A DNA stretch of 64,000 bases from Streptomyces sp. 3214.6. GTDB taxonomy: Bacteria; Actinomycetota; Actinomycetes; Streptomycetales; Streptomycetaceae. This document shows positions 49,396 through 56,949 of this stretch, piece after piece. A program made the position numbers and the translations under genes. The DNA is taken from NCBI RefSeq assembly GCF_900129855.1, contig NZ_LT670819.1, positions 9,052,001-9,116,000 on the forward strand. The letters run 5' to 3'. The notes below the pieces were generated by a model that had not been told where the DNA came from, searched no databases, and worked only from the letters and a program-made list of their open reading frames with translations. How positions within the stretch are numbered: position 1 is the stretch's first letter; each line of letters begins with the position of its first letter.

Positions 49396-49595
49396 TGGCC
49401 CGCCACGACCCCGTCGACCTCGCCCGAACCGCGTACGCGGCGTACGGCGAGGCCACCGGCGGTCTCAACTACCGGGGCCTGCCCATGCCGGCCTGGGAGG
49501 ACCTCGGCGACACCATCCAGCAGGCGTGGATCGCCGCCGTGATCGCCGTCGCCCGGGACGTCACGGCCCCACCCCGATCGGAGGGAACCTCGTGA
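49395..49595 (+). CDS. Small hypothetical protein
   Basis: 66 residues, ATG at the last base of the previous stop. A helix with A-R-T-A-Y-A-A-Y-G and W-I-A-A-V-I-A-V-A-R-D. It is coupled to the endolysin gene by GTGA, so it may be made with it. Confidence 0.6.
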   Translation: MARHDPVDLARTAYAAYGEATGGLNYRGLPMPAWEDLGDTIQQAWIAAVIAVARDVTAPPRSEGTS

Positions 49596-50617
49596 GCTCA
49601 GGCCCGCAGACCTATCCCGGCGCCAGTACGGCCTACTGGTACGGCTCGAAGTACGCGGGTTCGGCGATGGAGGTCAACGTCGTCGTCCTGCACACCACAG
49701 AGGGCCGGACGCTCCCGGACTACGGCGGCGGCGCGGTCGCACCCACGCTGACGGCGGTTCCGGACTTCGCCGCGCGCCGGCTGCGCTGGTACCAGCACTT
49801 CCCCATCGACACCTCAGCCCGCGCCCTGGTGAATCTGCCGGGCGGCGTCGAGACGAACACCCTGAACGTCTGCCAGGTCGAGATGGTCGGCACCTGCGAC
49901 CCGGATACCCACGCCCAGTGGACGCGGGCCGGTCTGGCTCACATCTACTGGCCGGAGGCTCCCGACTGGGCCCTCGCCGGGGTCGCAGAGTTCCTGCGGT
50001 GGATGCACGTCGAGCACGGCGTGCCGCTCACCGGACCGTCGTCGTGGCCCGCGTACCCGTCGTCGTACGGAGCGACGTCCGCCCGCATGACCTACGCGGA
50101 ATGGACCGCTTTCGAGGGCGTGTGCGGGCACATGCACGTCCCGGAGAACGTCCACGGCGACCCGGGCGCCATCCACTTCGACCGCCTCATCGCCCTCGCC
50201 AAGGGTGACCCTCCCACCCAACCAGCTCCCCCGAAGGAGGAGGACGTGCCCAGTGTCCTCAATAAGCCGAACAGCATCGACACCCTCCTGAAGAGCGGAC
50301 GTTGGGTCGAGCTCGCCTTCCAGACCGACGGGGTCATCCTCACTGGGCCGGTCGTCCACCAGACGATGGTGCACCTGCTGCTCGACGCACCGGACGGCAC
50401 GCGCGTCGAGGGCCAGTTCTTCCTCACAGACAGTGCGGGCGACACCTCCGACTACCTGCCCTCCGACGAGGCGGGCCCGGAGGGCTGCCAGTTCCACGCC
50501 AACGGGCAAGTGCTGGCAGGGCGGCAACTGCACTTCAAGGTGCGCGCCACCAGCCCCGACGGCAGCGACGTCCGGCTCCTGCACCGGGTCGCCTCCGGCC
50601 TGTACTGGGCCGTCTGA
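49592..50617 (+). CDS. Endolysin, N-acetylmuramoyl-L-alanine amidase (PGRP/amidase_2 type)
   Basis: 341 residues from GTG 49592. Zinc-site residues: V-V-L-H-T-T-E-G (H34), and late H-M-H-V-P-E-N-V-H-G-D-P-G-A-I-H-F with the second His and neighbours. It should cut between muramic acid and the peptide stem. Residues about 220-341 are a second domain (beta-rich, G-x-V-H-Q-T-M-V-H) that may bind the wall. Holin-type genes follow. Confidence 0.88.
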   Translation: MSSGPQTYPGASTAYWYGSKYAGSAMEVNVVVLHTTEGRTLPDYGGGAVAPTLTAVPDFAARRLRWYQHFPIDTSARALVNLPGGVETNTLNVCQVEMVGTCDPDTHAQWTRAGLAHIYWPEAPDWALAGVAEFLRWMHVEHGVPLTGPSSWPAYPSSYGATSARMTYAEWTAFEGVCGHMHVPENVHGDPGAIHFDRLIALAKGDPPTQPAPPKEEDVPSVLNKPNSIDTLLKSGRWVELAFQTDGVILTGPVVHQTMVHLLLDAPDGTRVEGQFFLTDSAGDTSDYLPSDEAGPEGCQFHANGQVLAGRQLHFKVRATSPDGSDVRLLHRVASGLYWAV

Positions 50618-50647
50618 TACCCCCACCCGCACAGAATCGAGACCCTC

Positions 50648-50956
50648 ATGACCGTGAACCTCGACGCCGCGTACTGGATCGGCCTCGTCATCTCCATCGT
50701 TCTGCCCGTCCTCGTCGGACTGGTCACCACCAGAGTCACGCACGCCGGCGTCAAGGCCGTCCTGCTGCTCGCCCTGTCCACCGCGAACGGGTTCCTCGTC
50801 GAGTACGCGGGCCCGCACGACTCCGGCTACAGCGTGGGTACCGCTGCGGTCCTCGCCCTCGTGACCTTCGGCACCGGAGTGCTCAGCCACTTCGGATTCT
50901 GGAAGCCCGTGGGTGTCGCCGGTCGGGCCCAAGACTCGTTCGTGAAGGCAGCCTGA
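50648..50956 (+). CDS. Holin candidate, three helices
   Basis: 102 residues, ATG 50648. Helices at about 8-28 (Y-W-I-G-L-V-I-S-I-V-L-P-V-L-V), 35-52 and 61-83, with a short basic C-terminus. Position after the endolysin, size and topology fit a class I-like holin that times lysis. Confidence 0.75.
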   Translation: MTVNLDAAYWIGLVISIVLPVLVGLVTTRVTHAGVKAVLLLALSTANGFLVEYAGPHDSGYSVGTAAVLALVTFGTGVLSHFGFWKPVGVAGRAQDSFVKAA

Positions 50957-50990
50957 TCCTGCCCCATGTGCGCTGCGGGGAGGTGGTGGC

Positions 50991-51257
50991 GTGGACGCGG
51001 CCATGGTGACGGCGATCGGAGCGCTGATCGCGGGGCCCGTGGCCGCGGCGGCCGCCATGTACGGCAACCGCGGCGCGAACAGGGCGGCCAGGGAGGCCAG
51101 CGCGGTGACCATGTACGACAGCCTGACGCAGCGGCTCGTCGCGGAGCGGGACAAGGCGGAGGCGGATCAGGCCAAGGCGGAGGCCCGCGTCGACGTCCTC
51201 GAGCTGGAGGTCGCACGTCTGCGGCTGCTGGTGACGCAGCTCGGGGGGACGCCATGA
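50991..51257 (+). CDS. Second holin-like or lysis accessory protein
   Basis: 88 residues from GTG 50991. One membrane segment (about 5-24) is followed by a coiled coil (about 40-85) with heptad Leu, Ala and Val. Such a protein beside a holin can be an antiholin or spanin-like partner. Its end overlaps the collagen-like gene. Confidence 0.65.
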   Translation: MDAAMVTAIGALIAGPVAAAAAMYGNRGANRAAREASAVTMYDSLTQRLVAERDKAEADQAKAEARVDVLELEVARLRLLVTQLGGTP

Positions 51258-51910
51258 CGCGGACGCAGAGCGCCCTGTATCGGGCGCGACATGTGCTGTG
51301 GACGCTCGGAGTGCTGCTGTTCTGTGGTGGTGCAGCGGCGGTGGTGTGGCTGCTCCTCGACCGCGACGAGATGGCCAGCCAGCTCGAGCAGGAGGCGAAC
51401 CTCCGGGGGACGGCGGTGTCAACGCTGGCGGGGGATGTGCGCGCTCTGCGGGCGCAGGTGGAGGCGCAGGGTGCTACGCCGGTGGCTCCGGATCCGGCGA
51501 AGGCGGTGCAGGATTTGCCAGCACGGGCGGAGGTGCCGGTCCCGATCCCGGGGCCGCCCGGGCCGTCGGGTTCTCCGGGGGCGTCAGGCGAGCCTGGGAA
51601 GGCGGGTGCGAGTGGCCAGCCGGGGGCGGCCGGCGCGGTCGGCCCCACTGGCCCGGTCGGCCCCACTGGCCCGGTCGGCCCCGCTGGCCCGGTTGGGCCC
51701 TCGGGCCCTCAGGGCGAGCCGGGCCCGGCTGGTGCGGATGGCCAGGACGGGAACGACGGACAGACCTGCCCGGACGGCTACACCCTCCAAGCCCCTACCT
51801 ATGACCCGGATGCCTTGGTCTGCCGGAAGGACGACGCGCCTCAGCCCAGCGACTCCCCCTCCGCACCACAGGCTCTCGGCCTCGACCCACAACGCCGCGA
51901 GTACGCCTGA
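51254..51910 (+). CDS. Membrane-anchored collagen-like protein
   Basis: 218 residues, ATG overlapping the previous stop. A membrane helix at about 13-35 and a short coiled coil (about 38-72) lead to Gly-x-y triplets (about 100-165, e.g. G-P-P-G-P-S-G, repeated G-P-T/V-G-P) which should form a collagen-like triple helix, followed by a Cys-containing tail. Collagen repeats in phages usually extend fibres; here the anchor and position in the lysis cassette are unusual. It may trimerise outside the membrane. Confidence 0.75.
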   Translation: MTRTQSALYRARHVLWTLGVLLFCGGAAAVVWLLLDRDEMASQLEQEANLRGTAVSTLAGDVRALRAQVEAQGATPVAPDPAKAVQDLPARAEVPVPIPGPPGPSGSPGASGEPGKAGASGQPGAAGAVGPTGPVGPTGPVGPAGPVGPSGPQGEPGPAGADGQDGNDGQTCPDGYTLQAPTYDPDALVCRKDDAPQPSDSPSAPQALGLDPQRREYA

Positions 51911-51920
51911 ATGCTCGAAC

Positions 51921-51953
51921 AGCCCCCGCCGCCTCCGGGCGGTGGGGGCTTTC
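51921..51953 (+). terminator. Terminator of lysis cassette
   Basis: AGCCCCCGCCGCC (51921-51933), loop TCCG, GGCGGTGGGGGCT (51938-51950; one G-U pair), followed by TTT. It lies 11 bases after the collagen-like gene and ends the late operon. Confidence 0.8.
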
Positions 51954-52091
51954 GTCATGTCCGGGATCTTGCGCCTTTCGGTCACCGCGGCGCATTGTGG
52001 TCCTCCGCCGTCTCACCGGAGCCCTCCCGATCCGGCTCTCCCGGGGACGGCGGCATGGCCCCCTTCACCCCCAGGTGGAAGCGGTGGCACG
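51954..52091. other. Intergenic stretch with no visible gene
   Basis: This 138-base stretch lies between two transcription units that converge. No frame with a ribosome site is seen on either strand, and no strong promoter-like hexamers occur. Confidence 0.5.
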
Positions 52092-52119
52092 GCCCCTGCT
52101 GCTCCCGGGCGGCAGGGGC
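52092..52119 (-). terminator. Hairpin after leftward gene
   Basis: GCCCCTGC (52092-52099) with GCAGGGGC (52112-52119), a 12-base loop. It starts next to the stop codon of the leftward gene at 52120-52344. Confidence 0.6.
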
Positions 52120-52344
52120 TTACTCCTTGTCCGGCTGCCACACGTCGGGGCCCCCACCCCGCCACTCGATCAGACCAGACCGCTCGACGTACGCCTCGTC
52201 GGCTTCCTCGATTCCAGCCCGGCGCAGGAACTCGGCGACATCCCGCAGCCCGTACGCCCGGCCGAGGATCCTCCCGTCCGCGCGCACCCGGCGGCCGCCC
52301 CCCTCGTCAGGCGGGTAGATCACGACGGGCATCACGGAAGCCAT
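52120..52344 (-). CDS. Leftward hypothetical protein
   Basis: 74 residues from the ATG at 52344. Its pattern (D-G-R-I-L-G-R-A-Y-G-L-R-D-V-A-E-F-L-R-R-A-G) suits a small helical domain. The family is frequent in Streptomyces chromosomes and mobile elements; function unknown. Confidence 0.6.
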   Translation of the reverse strand: MASVMPVVIYPPDEGGGRRVRADGRILGRAYGLRDVAEFLRRAGIEEADEAYVERSGLIEWRGGGPDVWQPDKE

Positions 52345-52390
52345 GCCCCCAGCGTGCGTGCAGGCACGGGCGGCCGCACCGCGGCGTGGG

Positions 52391-52723
52391 TCAGTCGAGG
52401 ACGCCCAGCGCAGTGTCCGGCCGGCAGTGCGGGCATGCCGCCACGCCCGCCGTCAGAGCGTGCAGAGCAGTCGACCGATCGACGCCCTTCGACCGCTGAC
52501 CCGCGTTCCAGCAGCCCCCGGCGTGGACGTAGACGGCGTCCCGCCCAGACAGGCCGCGCTCGATCAGCCAGTCCGGAGCCGGGGGTCGCGCCTCGATGCC
52601 GCGCTGCCGCTCGGCTTCCCGCCGCTCGGCGTCCCTGATCTGCTGCCGGACCCGGTCCAGGGTGAGGGCGAGCCAGGTCTCCAGGGTGCGGAGGCGCGGC
52701 AGGTCCGGAGGCAAGTCGTTCAT
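52391..52723 (-). CDS. DUF6233-like protein
   Basis: 110 residues from the ATG at 52723. Recognised by L-P-P-D-L-P-R-L-R-T-L-E-T-W-L-A-L, a charged helix, P-D-W-L-I-E-R-G-L, V-H-A-G-G-C-W and the C-terminal A-C-P-H-C-R-P-D-T pair. It matches the pattern I know as DUF6233, common in Streptomyces; no activity is established. TAAAAT sits about seven bases upstream on this strand, so the transcript could be leaderless. Confidence 0.7.
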   Translation of the reverse strand: MNDLPPDLPRLRTLETWLALTLDRVRQQIRDAERREAERQRGIEARPPAPDWLIERGLSGRDAVYVHAGGCWNAGQRSKGVDRSTALHALTAGVAACPHCRPDTALGVLD

Positions 52724-52787
52724 GTGTTCGATTTTAGGAGGTAGGCTCCCCACCGGCACCACGAGGGGCGAGCAGACAGGAGAAGTC

Positions 52788-53108
52788 ATGGTCATCGACC
52801 TGGAGCGGCTCACCTTCCTCGGCGTCGGCTACGCCTGCCTGGACCCGGCGCCGGGGCGGGCGGCCCGTGCCGACTCGGGGCCCCGCATCGACATCCACTC
52901 GCCCGTCCGGCGGGACTGCTGCTCCTGCCGGGCACTGGCCGTCGCGACTCGCATCGTCGACATACCCCGGCCTCGGCCGACAATGGCACGATCAGTGCCG
53001 GGACCGCATGATCGCCGGGAGCCAGCTGAACTGGGAACCGATGGAGGGCCGTTACCGGGTCTCACTGACGCTCGGCGGCATGCCGGTCCTGCAAGGGTGG
53101 TGGGCTGA
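52788..53108 (+). CDS. Hypothetical protein, divergent from DUF6233-like gene
   Basis: 106 residues from ATG 52788 with the strong site AGGAGAAG. The first 70 residues (V-I-D-L-E-R-L-T-F-L-G-V-G-Y-A-C-L-D) look like real protein with a C-C-S-C pair; the rest becomes Pro- and Arg-rich as it runs over gene 53008 in another frame. A frameshift joining the two frames is possible. Confidence 0.5.
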   Translation: MVIDLERLTFLGVGYACLDPAPGRAARADSGPRIDIHSPVRRDCCSCRALAVATRIVDIPRPRPTMARSVPGPHDRREPAELGTDGGPLPGLTDARRHAGPARVVG

Positions 53109-53235
53109 CCGGGCGACCGCGGACCGCAAGTTCACGACGTGGATCGGCCAGTACGGCAGCCGGGCAGGCGCCCGCGTCACCCTTACTGATGAGGAAACCG
53201 GAGACCTGCTGACGAGCTGGCCGGACGAGGCATAG
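53008..53235 (+). CDS. Hypothetical protein overlapping 52788-53108
   Basis: 75 residues from ATG 53008. Y-R-V-S-L-T-L-G-G, V-L-Q-G-W-W-A-D-R-A-T-A-D-R-K-F and V-T-L-T-D-E-E-T-G form a small beta domain. It overlaps the preceding gene by 101 bases in a different frame. Codon bias in the overlap favours this frame, so the upstream gene may end by frameshift. Confidence 0.55.
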   Translation: MIAGSQLNWEPMEGRYRVSLTLGGMPVLQGWWADRATADRKFTTWIGQYGSRAGARVTLTDEETGDLLTSWPDEA

Positions 53236-53271
53236 CGGTCTGCCATGCTGGCGGCGACGGAGGAGGTCACC

Positions 53272-53451
53272 GTGAGCCGCTGGGGCGAGCTGGTCCCGCA
53301 TCGGGAGGATGACGAGAGCTGCCTGTGCGGCTGCCTCGACGACATCGTGGGCACGCTGGAAGACGCACCTCCGGTGGATGAGTTCCAGATCTCCACGCTC
53401 CGGCCAGCCGCCGGCGGCGATGCCGGCGAGCCCGCAGGTGGCGCGGCGTGA
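53272..53451 (+). CDS. Small acidic protein with C-x-C-G-C
   Basis: 59 residues from GTG 53272, chosen for GGAGGAGG five bases upstream (ATG 53245 lacks one). Acidic with C-L-C-G-C-L-D-D. A strong terminator follows. Unknown role. Confidence 0.6.
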   Translation: MSRWGELVPHREDDESCLCGCLDDIVGTLEDAPPVDEFQISTLRPAAGGDAGEPAGGAA

Positions 53452-53482
53452 GTCTCGTGGGCTGAGGAGTCGGCTGCACTAC

Positions 53483-53514
53483 AACGGCCCTTGCCCGTAA
53501 GGGCAAGGGCCGTT
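53483..53514 (+). terminator. Perfect 14-bp terminator hairpin
   Basis: AACGGCCCTTGCCC (53483-53496), loop GTAA, and its exact complement at 53501-53514. It insulates the XRE-TPR gene from upstream transcription. Confidence 0.8.
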
Positions 53515-53544
53515 GAGCGGGTCCCGGGCCACGGCTCCGAGGTA

Positions 53545-53571
53545 CCGTTCTGAGTGTCGAGTTCAGAACGG
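53545..53571 (+). promoter_or_regulatory. Palindromic operator before the XRE-TPR gene
   Basis: CCGTTCTGA (53545-53553), nine-base spacer, TCAGAACGG (53563-53571): a perfect 9-bp dyad whose right arm touches the ribosome site GGAGA (53570-53574) and ends nine bases before ATG 53580. A repressor here would block its own expression. Confidence 0.7.
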
Positions 53572-53579
53572 AGACCAGT

Positions 53580-54764
53580 ATGCCCCCGTCCACTGAAGAA
53601 CACACAGGCGCACGCATCAAGCACGCGCGCAAAATCCGCCGGCTGACTCAGCACGAACTGGCTGAACTGTCGCATGTCTCGTACAGCACCCTCACCAAGG
53701 TGGAGCAGGGCGTCATGCCGGCGAGCCCCTCGGTGATAGGGGCCCTCGCACGCGCCCTGTCGGTGCAGGTCGCCGAACTCAACGGCCAGCCCTACCTGGA
53801 GGAGCTGCGTGCCGACCAGCTCGACGGCCTGATCAACCCGATCCGCGAGGCGCTGAATGTCTACGACCTGGGGCCTGACCCGGATGTTGCGCCGCGTTCC
53901 GTGGGCGAGCTGGAGGACGACGCGGACACGATGTGCGCCATGGTCCGCGCCACGAAGATCAAGCAGGTGGCGGCCGAGCTGCCGAGTCTGATCCATGAGG
54001 CGACGACAGCAGCTCACGTCGACCCCATCGACCGCAACTGGCAGTTGCTCGCGAACGTGTACCGGACCGCCTACGACGTGACCACGAAGCTGGGCTTCCC
54101 CGACCTGTGCACGGTAGCGCTCGATCGGATGGACTGGGCTGCACAGCGGGCGTCCGACCCGGTTCTCGGCGGGATGCGGCAGTACCTGCGCGCGCTGGCC
54201 TACCTGCGAGCCAGCGACTACAAGACCGGCAAGCGCCTGGTCGCCCTGGGCGTTGCCACCCTGCAACAGGCGGAGCCTGGCCGAGTTCTTGACGTCGTCA
54301 CCGGGCAGCTGCACCTCGGCGCGGCTGTGCTCGCGGGGCGCGACAAGGACAAGGCCACGGCGGAAGGACACCTCAGCGAGGCGGCCCGGATCGCGAAGCG
54401 GACGGGCCCGGCAGAGAAGGTCCACTGGCTGTCGTTCGGGCCGACCAACGTCGGTGTCCACCGGGTGAGCGTGCTCGCGGAACTCGACCTGTACCCCGAG
54501 GCCGTCCACCAGGCAGGCGAGATCACCATCCCGGACGGCTGGCCGCCGTCCCGGCTCGCACACCATCACGCCGAGGTGGCCCGGGCGCAGATGTGGACGG
54601 GCCAGACGGAAGCGGCTTTCAAGAGCCTGCTGACGGCGCGCAAGCTGGCCCCCCAGCAGACGAAGTATCACCCGACGGTGCGGGAGACCTACACAGGCCT
54701 GGAGGCTGCGAAGCGGCGAATGCCGGACACCTTCACAAACTTTGGTGCGTGGCTCGGCATGTGA
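53580..54764 (+). CDS. XRE-family regulator with TPR-like C-terminal region
   Basis: 394 residues, ATG 53580. HTH at about 12-66 (A-R-I-K-H-A-R-K-I-R-R-L-T-Q-H-E-L-A-E-L, Y-S-T-L-T-K-V-E-Q-G). The remaining 320 residues are helical repeats (e.g. A-Q-R-A-S-D-P-V-L-G, R-A-L-A-Y-L-R-A-S-D-Y, A-G-R-D-K-D-K-A-T-A-E-G-H-L-S) like Streptomyces XRE-TPR sensors. It has its own operator and both flanking terminators. It may be a lysogeny or signal-response regulator. Confidence 0.85.
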   Translation: MPPSTEEHTGARIKHARKIRRLTQHELAELSHVSYSTLTKVEQGVMPASPSVIGALARALSVQVAELNGQPYLEELRADQLDGLINPIREALNVYDLGPDPDVAPRSVGELEDDADTMCAMVRATKIKQVAAELPSLIHEATTAAHVDPIDRNWQLLANVYRTAYDVTTKLGFPDLCTVALDRMDWAAQRASDPVLGGMRQYLRALAYLRASDYKTGKRLVALGVATLQQAEPGRVLDVVTGQLHLGAAVLAGRDKDKATAEGHLSEAARIAKRTGPAEKVHWLSFGPTNVGVHRVSVLAELDLYPEAVHQAGEITIPDGWPPSRLAHHHAEVARAQMWTGQTEAAFKSLLTARKLAPQQTKYHPTVRETYTGLEAAKRRMPDTFTNFGAWLGM

Positions 54765-54780
54765 CACAGAGTCAAGCAAT

Positions 54781-54819
54781 GGCCGGAGCTATCAGTGAGG
54801 TCTGATAGTTCCGGCCTTT
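54781..54819 (+). terminator. 15-bp terminator with U-rich tail
   Basis: GGCCGGAGCTATCAG (54781-54795), loop TGAGGT, CTGATAGTTCCGGCC (54802-54816; one G-U pair), then TTT. Ends the XRE-TPR transcript. Confidence 0.85.
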
Positions 54820-54906
54820 GCGTGTCGGCACTCTGAGATGGCAGACGAAACCCCGGCGGCCTGGCAGGGCCCCGGGGCGTGGTCAACGCTACCGAGGAGC
54901 GTCAAC

Positions 54907-55299
54907 ATGACGAACAGTACAACCCGGGCCCCAGCTGTGGCAGCGCCACCTCTGGCCGATCCGCCGGATATCGCCACCATGCGGGAGACGGCGAGAATCC
55001 TGCTGGATCCCGACGCCATCGCCCTGGCCCCGGCCGGCCCCGAGTTGGCCACGCTGACGCGGACTGTGCGCGGGCACCTGGAGCTGCTCATCCCGATGGT
55101 GGAGCGGGCGGCCGGGAGCCTGGAGCGGGAGAGCGCCCGCCGGTATTGCGCGCTCGCCTGTCTCGGCGAGGCACGCGGGAAGTTGCGGGCTGAGCCCAGC
55201 AGAGCGTCCGACGGTGCCTTGCTGCACGCCCGGAAGCTGGCCCGCGTCCTGAACGCCCTGTGCGACCACTACGAGAAGAGCGGTGGCGAGCGCCCGTGA
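54907..55299 (+). CDS. DUF6415-like protein
   Basis: 130 residues from ATG 54907 (GGAG upstream; ATG 54838 would add 23 residues). Helical: M-R-E-T-A-R-I-L-L-D-P-D, T-R-T-V-R-G-H-L-E-L-L-I-P-M-V-E-R-A-A-G, R-R-Y-C-A-L-A-C-L-G-E-A-R-G-K-L. The pattern matches what I know as DUF6415, spread in Streptomyces and annotated as linked to natural products; the activity is unknown. Confidence 0.65.
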   Translation: MTNSTTRAPAVAAPPLADPPDIATMRETARILLDPDAIALAPAGPELATLTRTVRGHLELLIPMVERAAGSLERESARRYCALACLGEARGKLRAEPSRASDGALLHARKLARVLNALCDHYEKSGGERP

Positions 55300-55478
55300 C
55301 CGCCGCGACCGACACGGGCGTGCTCTCCGCGGAGTGCACTCTGGCGAGCAAGCCCGGCTACGAGGACGTGCACGCGTGGTGCCGCCAGACCAAGGACGTC
55401 CCGCTTCCGCACTCCACCGGCATCCTGCTCGTGCGCCGCTGCCGCTGCTCCTGCCACCGCGCCGCGGGCTGCTCGTGA
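55296..55478 (+). CDS. Small cysteine-rich protein
   Basis: 60 residues, GTGA overlap with the DUF6415-like gene. Cys and His near the end (R-R-C-R-C-S-C-H-R-A-A-G-C) suggest a metal site. Coupled to 55475. Confidence 0.55.
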   Translation: MTAATDTGVLSAECTLASKPGYEDVHAWCRQTKDVPLPHSTGILLVRRCRCSCHRAAGCS

Positions 55479-55561
55479 AGGCGGTCACCGGCCTGCTCGT
55501 GTACGTGGCGGCTGTGACTGCCCCGGTCCTCGCCCTGGTGCTGGCGCGGACCCCTTCCTGA
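55475..55561 (+). CDS. 28-residue membrane peptide
   Basis: GTG 55475 overlaps the previous stop and TGA ends at 55561. A single hydrophobic helix (G-L-L-V-Y-V-A-A-V-T-A-P-V-L-A-L-V-L-A). Translation is supported by the GTGA overlap only. Confidence 0.45.
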   Translation: MKAVTGLLVYVAAVTAPVLALVLARTPS

Positions 55562-55606
55562 CGCACCCCCACGGCGGCCGTCTCGGGTCAGGGCCGCACC
55601 CCAAGC

Positions 55607-55643
55607 CCCGCCGCGTCGAGGTCCGGAAGCCTCCCGCGGCGGG
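55607..55643 (+). repeat. CCGGAAG-loop hairpin, copy 1
   Basis: Outer stem CCCGCCGCG (55607-55615) with CGCGGCGGG (55635-55643); inner GAGG (55618-55621) with CCTC (55630-55633); loop TCCGGAAG. First of four related structures at the right end of the prophage. Confidence 0.75.
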
Positions 55644-55647
55644 AACA

Positions 55648-55687
55648 CCCGCCCCGTCGCAGTCTCCGGAAGGCTCGGCGGGGCGGG
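55648..55687 (+). repeat. CCGGAAG-loop hairpin, copy 2
   Basis: Outer stem CCCGCCCCG (55648-55656) with CGGGGCGGG (55679-55687); loop contains TCCGGAAG (55665-55672), inner stem poor. Begins five bases after copy 1 and ends 17 bases before the next gene, near its ribosome site GAGGAGAG. Confidence 0.7.
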
Positions 55688-55704
55688 CCCACGAGGAGAG
55701 ACCG

Positions 55705-56013
55705 ATGGAACCCACTGACGACCGAACGCTGCCGCCCCCGGCGCCCTTCATGTTCGGGTGCGACGAGTGCGTGCGGCTGCTACGCGCGTTCGGCGAGATG
55801 GTCGCCGCCGACGCCGGCTGCTTCTATGAGCAGCTGGCCGTCGCCGCACACGTCGCCGAAGACCACCCCGACGAGGTGCCGCCGCCGCACACCGACAACT
55901 GTGACCTGTGCCCCACCTACGCCGCGCGCGCTGACGGCGACCCAGGCGGCCTGTGGGCCCAGCACCGCGCCCGATACCTCTTCCTGCCGGAAGCCGTCGC
56001 CCGGCTCCTGTAG
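55705..56013 (+). CDS. Hypothetical protein with Cys pairs
   Basis: 102 residues, ATG 55705 with GAGGAGAG upstream. C-D-E-C-V-R-L-L-R and a later C-D-L-C-P-T-Y, with H between, form a likely zinc site; the rest is helical. Frequent in Streptomyces; role unknown. Confidence 0.7.
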   Translation: MEPTDDRTLPPPAPFMFGCDECVRLLRAFGEMVAADAGCFYEQLAVAAHVAEDHPDEVPPPHTDNCDLCPTYAARADGDPGGLWAQHRARYLFLPEAVARLL

Positions 56014-56119
56014 GCCCCCGCACTCCCGCCCCATAGCGGGCGGGCAGAGAGAGCCTCGGCGGGCGTACGGCCAAGCACAGCCCGCCGAGGTGTCCACACC
56101 AACCTCAATTGGAGGACGC

Positions 56120-56605
56120 ATGGAGACAAGCACCACTCAGGCCGCCCCCGCAACGGCGGCACGCGATCTCATTCCGGCCGAGGCCTTCGCGGGCGTCGTC
56201 GCGACCGTGCTCGACAACAACAAGGGCATGGACCAGGCCCTCGCCGAGCGCATCACGGACGAGGCCCTCAAGTTCGTGGCGGTCTGCGCCAGGCGCCCCG
56301 GGCGGGGACTGCGGCCCTCGAGGATCGTCGACGAGGGATGGCACGCGCTGATCCTGCACACCAAGGTGTACGAGCAGCTCTGCACGAGGTTGGGTCGGTT
56401 CGTTCACCACGTTCCTGAGCGCCCCGACCCGTCCCGGCACAACGCTCGCGAGCTGGAGTACACGAAGGCCTCGATCTGGGAAGTCGGCTATGAGGTCGAC
56501 CCCATGCTGTGGCTCGCGCCGACCGACACGTCGATCCCTGTGGCCGCCGACTGCGAGCACACGCCGCAGAGCTGCGGCTCGTGCATGGACGGCGGCCCGA
56601 ACTAA
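56120..56605 (+). CDS. Glycine-rich-domain-type (GRDP-like) protein
   Basis: 161 residues from ATG 56120 (GGAGG upstream). The centre R-I-V-D-E-G-W-H-A-L-I-L-H-T-K-V-Y-E-Q-L-C ... G-R-F-V-H-H-V-P matches the pattern of glycine-rich-domain-containing proteins, and the C-terminus has C-E-H-T-P-Q-S-C-G-S-C. The two H-rich sites could bind metal. Activity unknown. Confidence 0.65.
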   Translation: METSTTQAAPATAARDLIPAEAFAGVVATVLDNNKGMDQALAERITDEALKFVAVCARRPGRGLRPSRIVDEGWHALILHTKVYEQLCTRLGRFVHHVPERPDPSRHNARELEYTKASIWEVGYEVDPMLWLAPTDTSIPVAADCEHTPQSCGSCMDGGPN

Positions 56606-56676
56606 CACGTACGGGTGAACCCGGCTGACGGTGCCAGCGCAGGGGCCTACGCTGCCGAGCGGATGAGGAGGAACGC

Positions 56677-56895
56677 ATGCAGGAGTGGACGAATCCGCGG
56701 TACGCATCGGCCGTCGGCGAGTTGTTGGCGAGGCGCACTGTCTCGCTGACGGAGCCGAGCCCAGTGCGCTGTCGGGCATGCTTCGGGTTCAGTGTGAGGA
56801 TGGTCATCGCCCCGGGCGGCGAACGCCACGCTCTCGACTGCGCCAAGTGCAATGGGACCGGCCGTCAGCCCCCACGCCGACGTCGTAGGCGCTGA
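56677..56895 (+). CDS. Small zinc-ribbon protein
   Basis: 72 residues, GAGGAGG before ATG 56677. C-R-A-C-F-G-F and C-A-K-C-N-G-T-G-R form a DnaJ-like zinc ribbon; an Arg-rich tail follows. Unknown role. Confidence 0.65.
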   Translation: MQEWTNPRYASAVGELLARRTVSLTEPSPVRCRACFGFSVRMVIAPGGERHALDCAKCNGTGRQPPRRRRRR

Positions 56896-56949
56896 CGCCC
56901 CCTGAACGGCCCCGTCTGTCTGCCTCCCCCGTGGCGGATGGGCGGGGCC

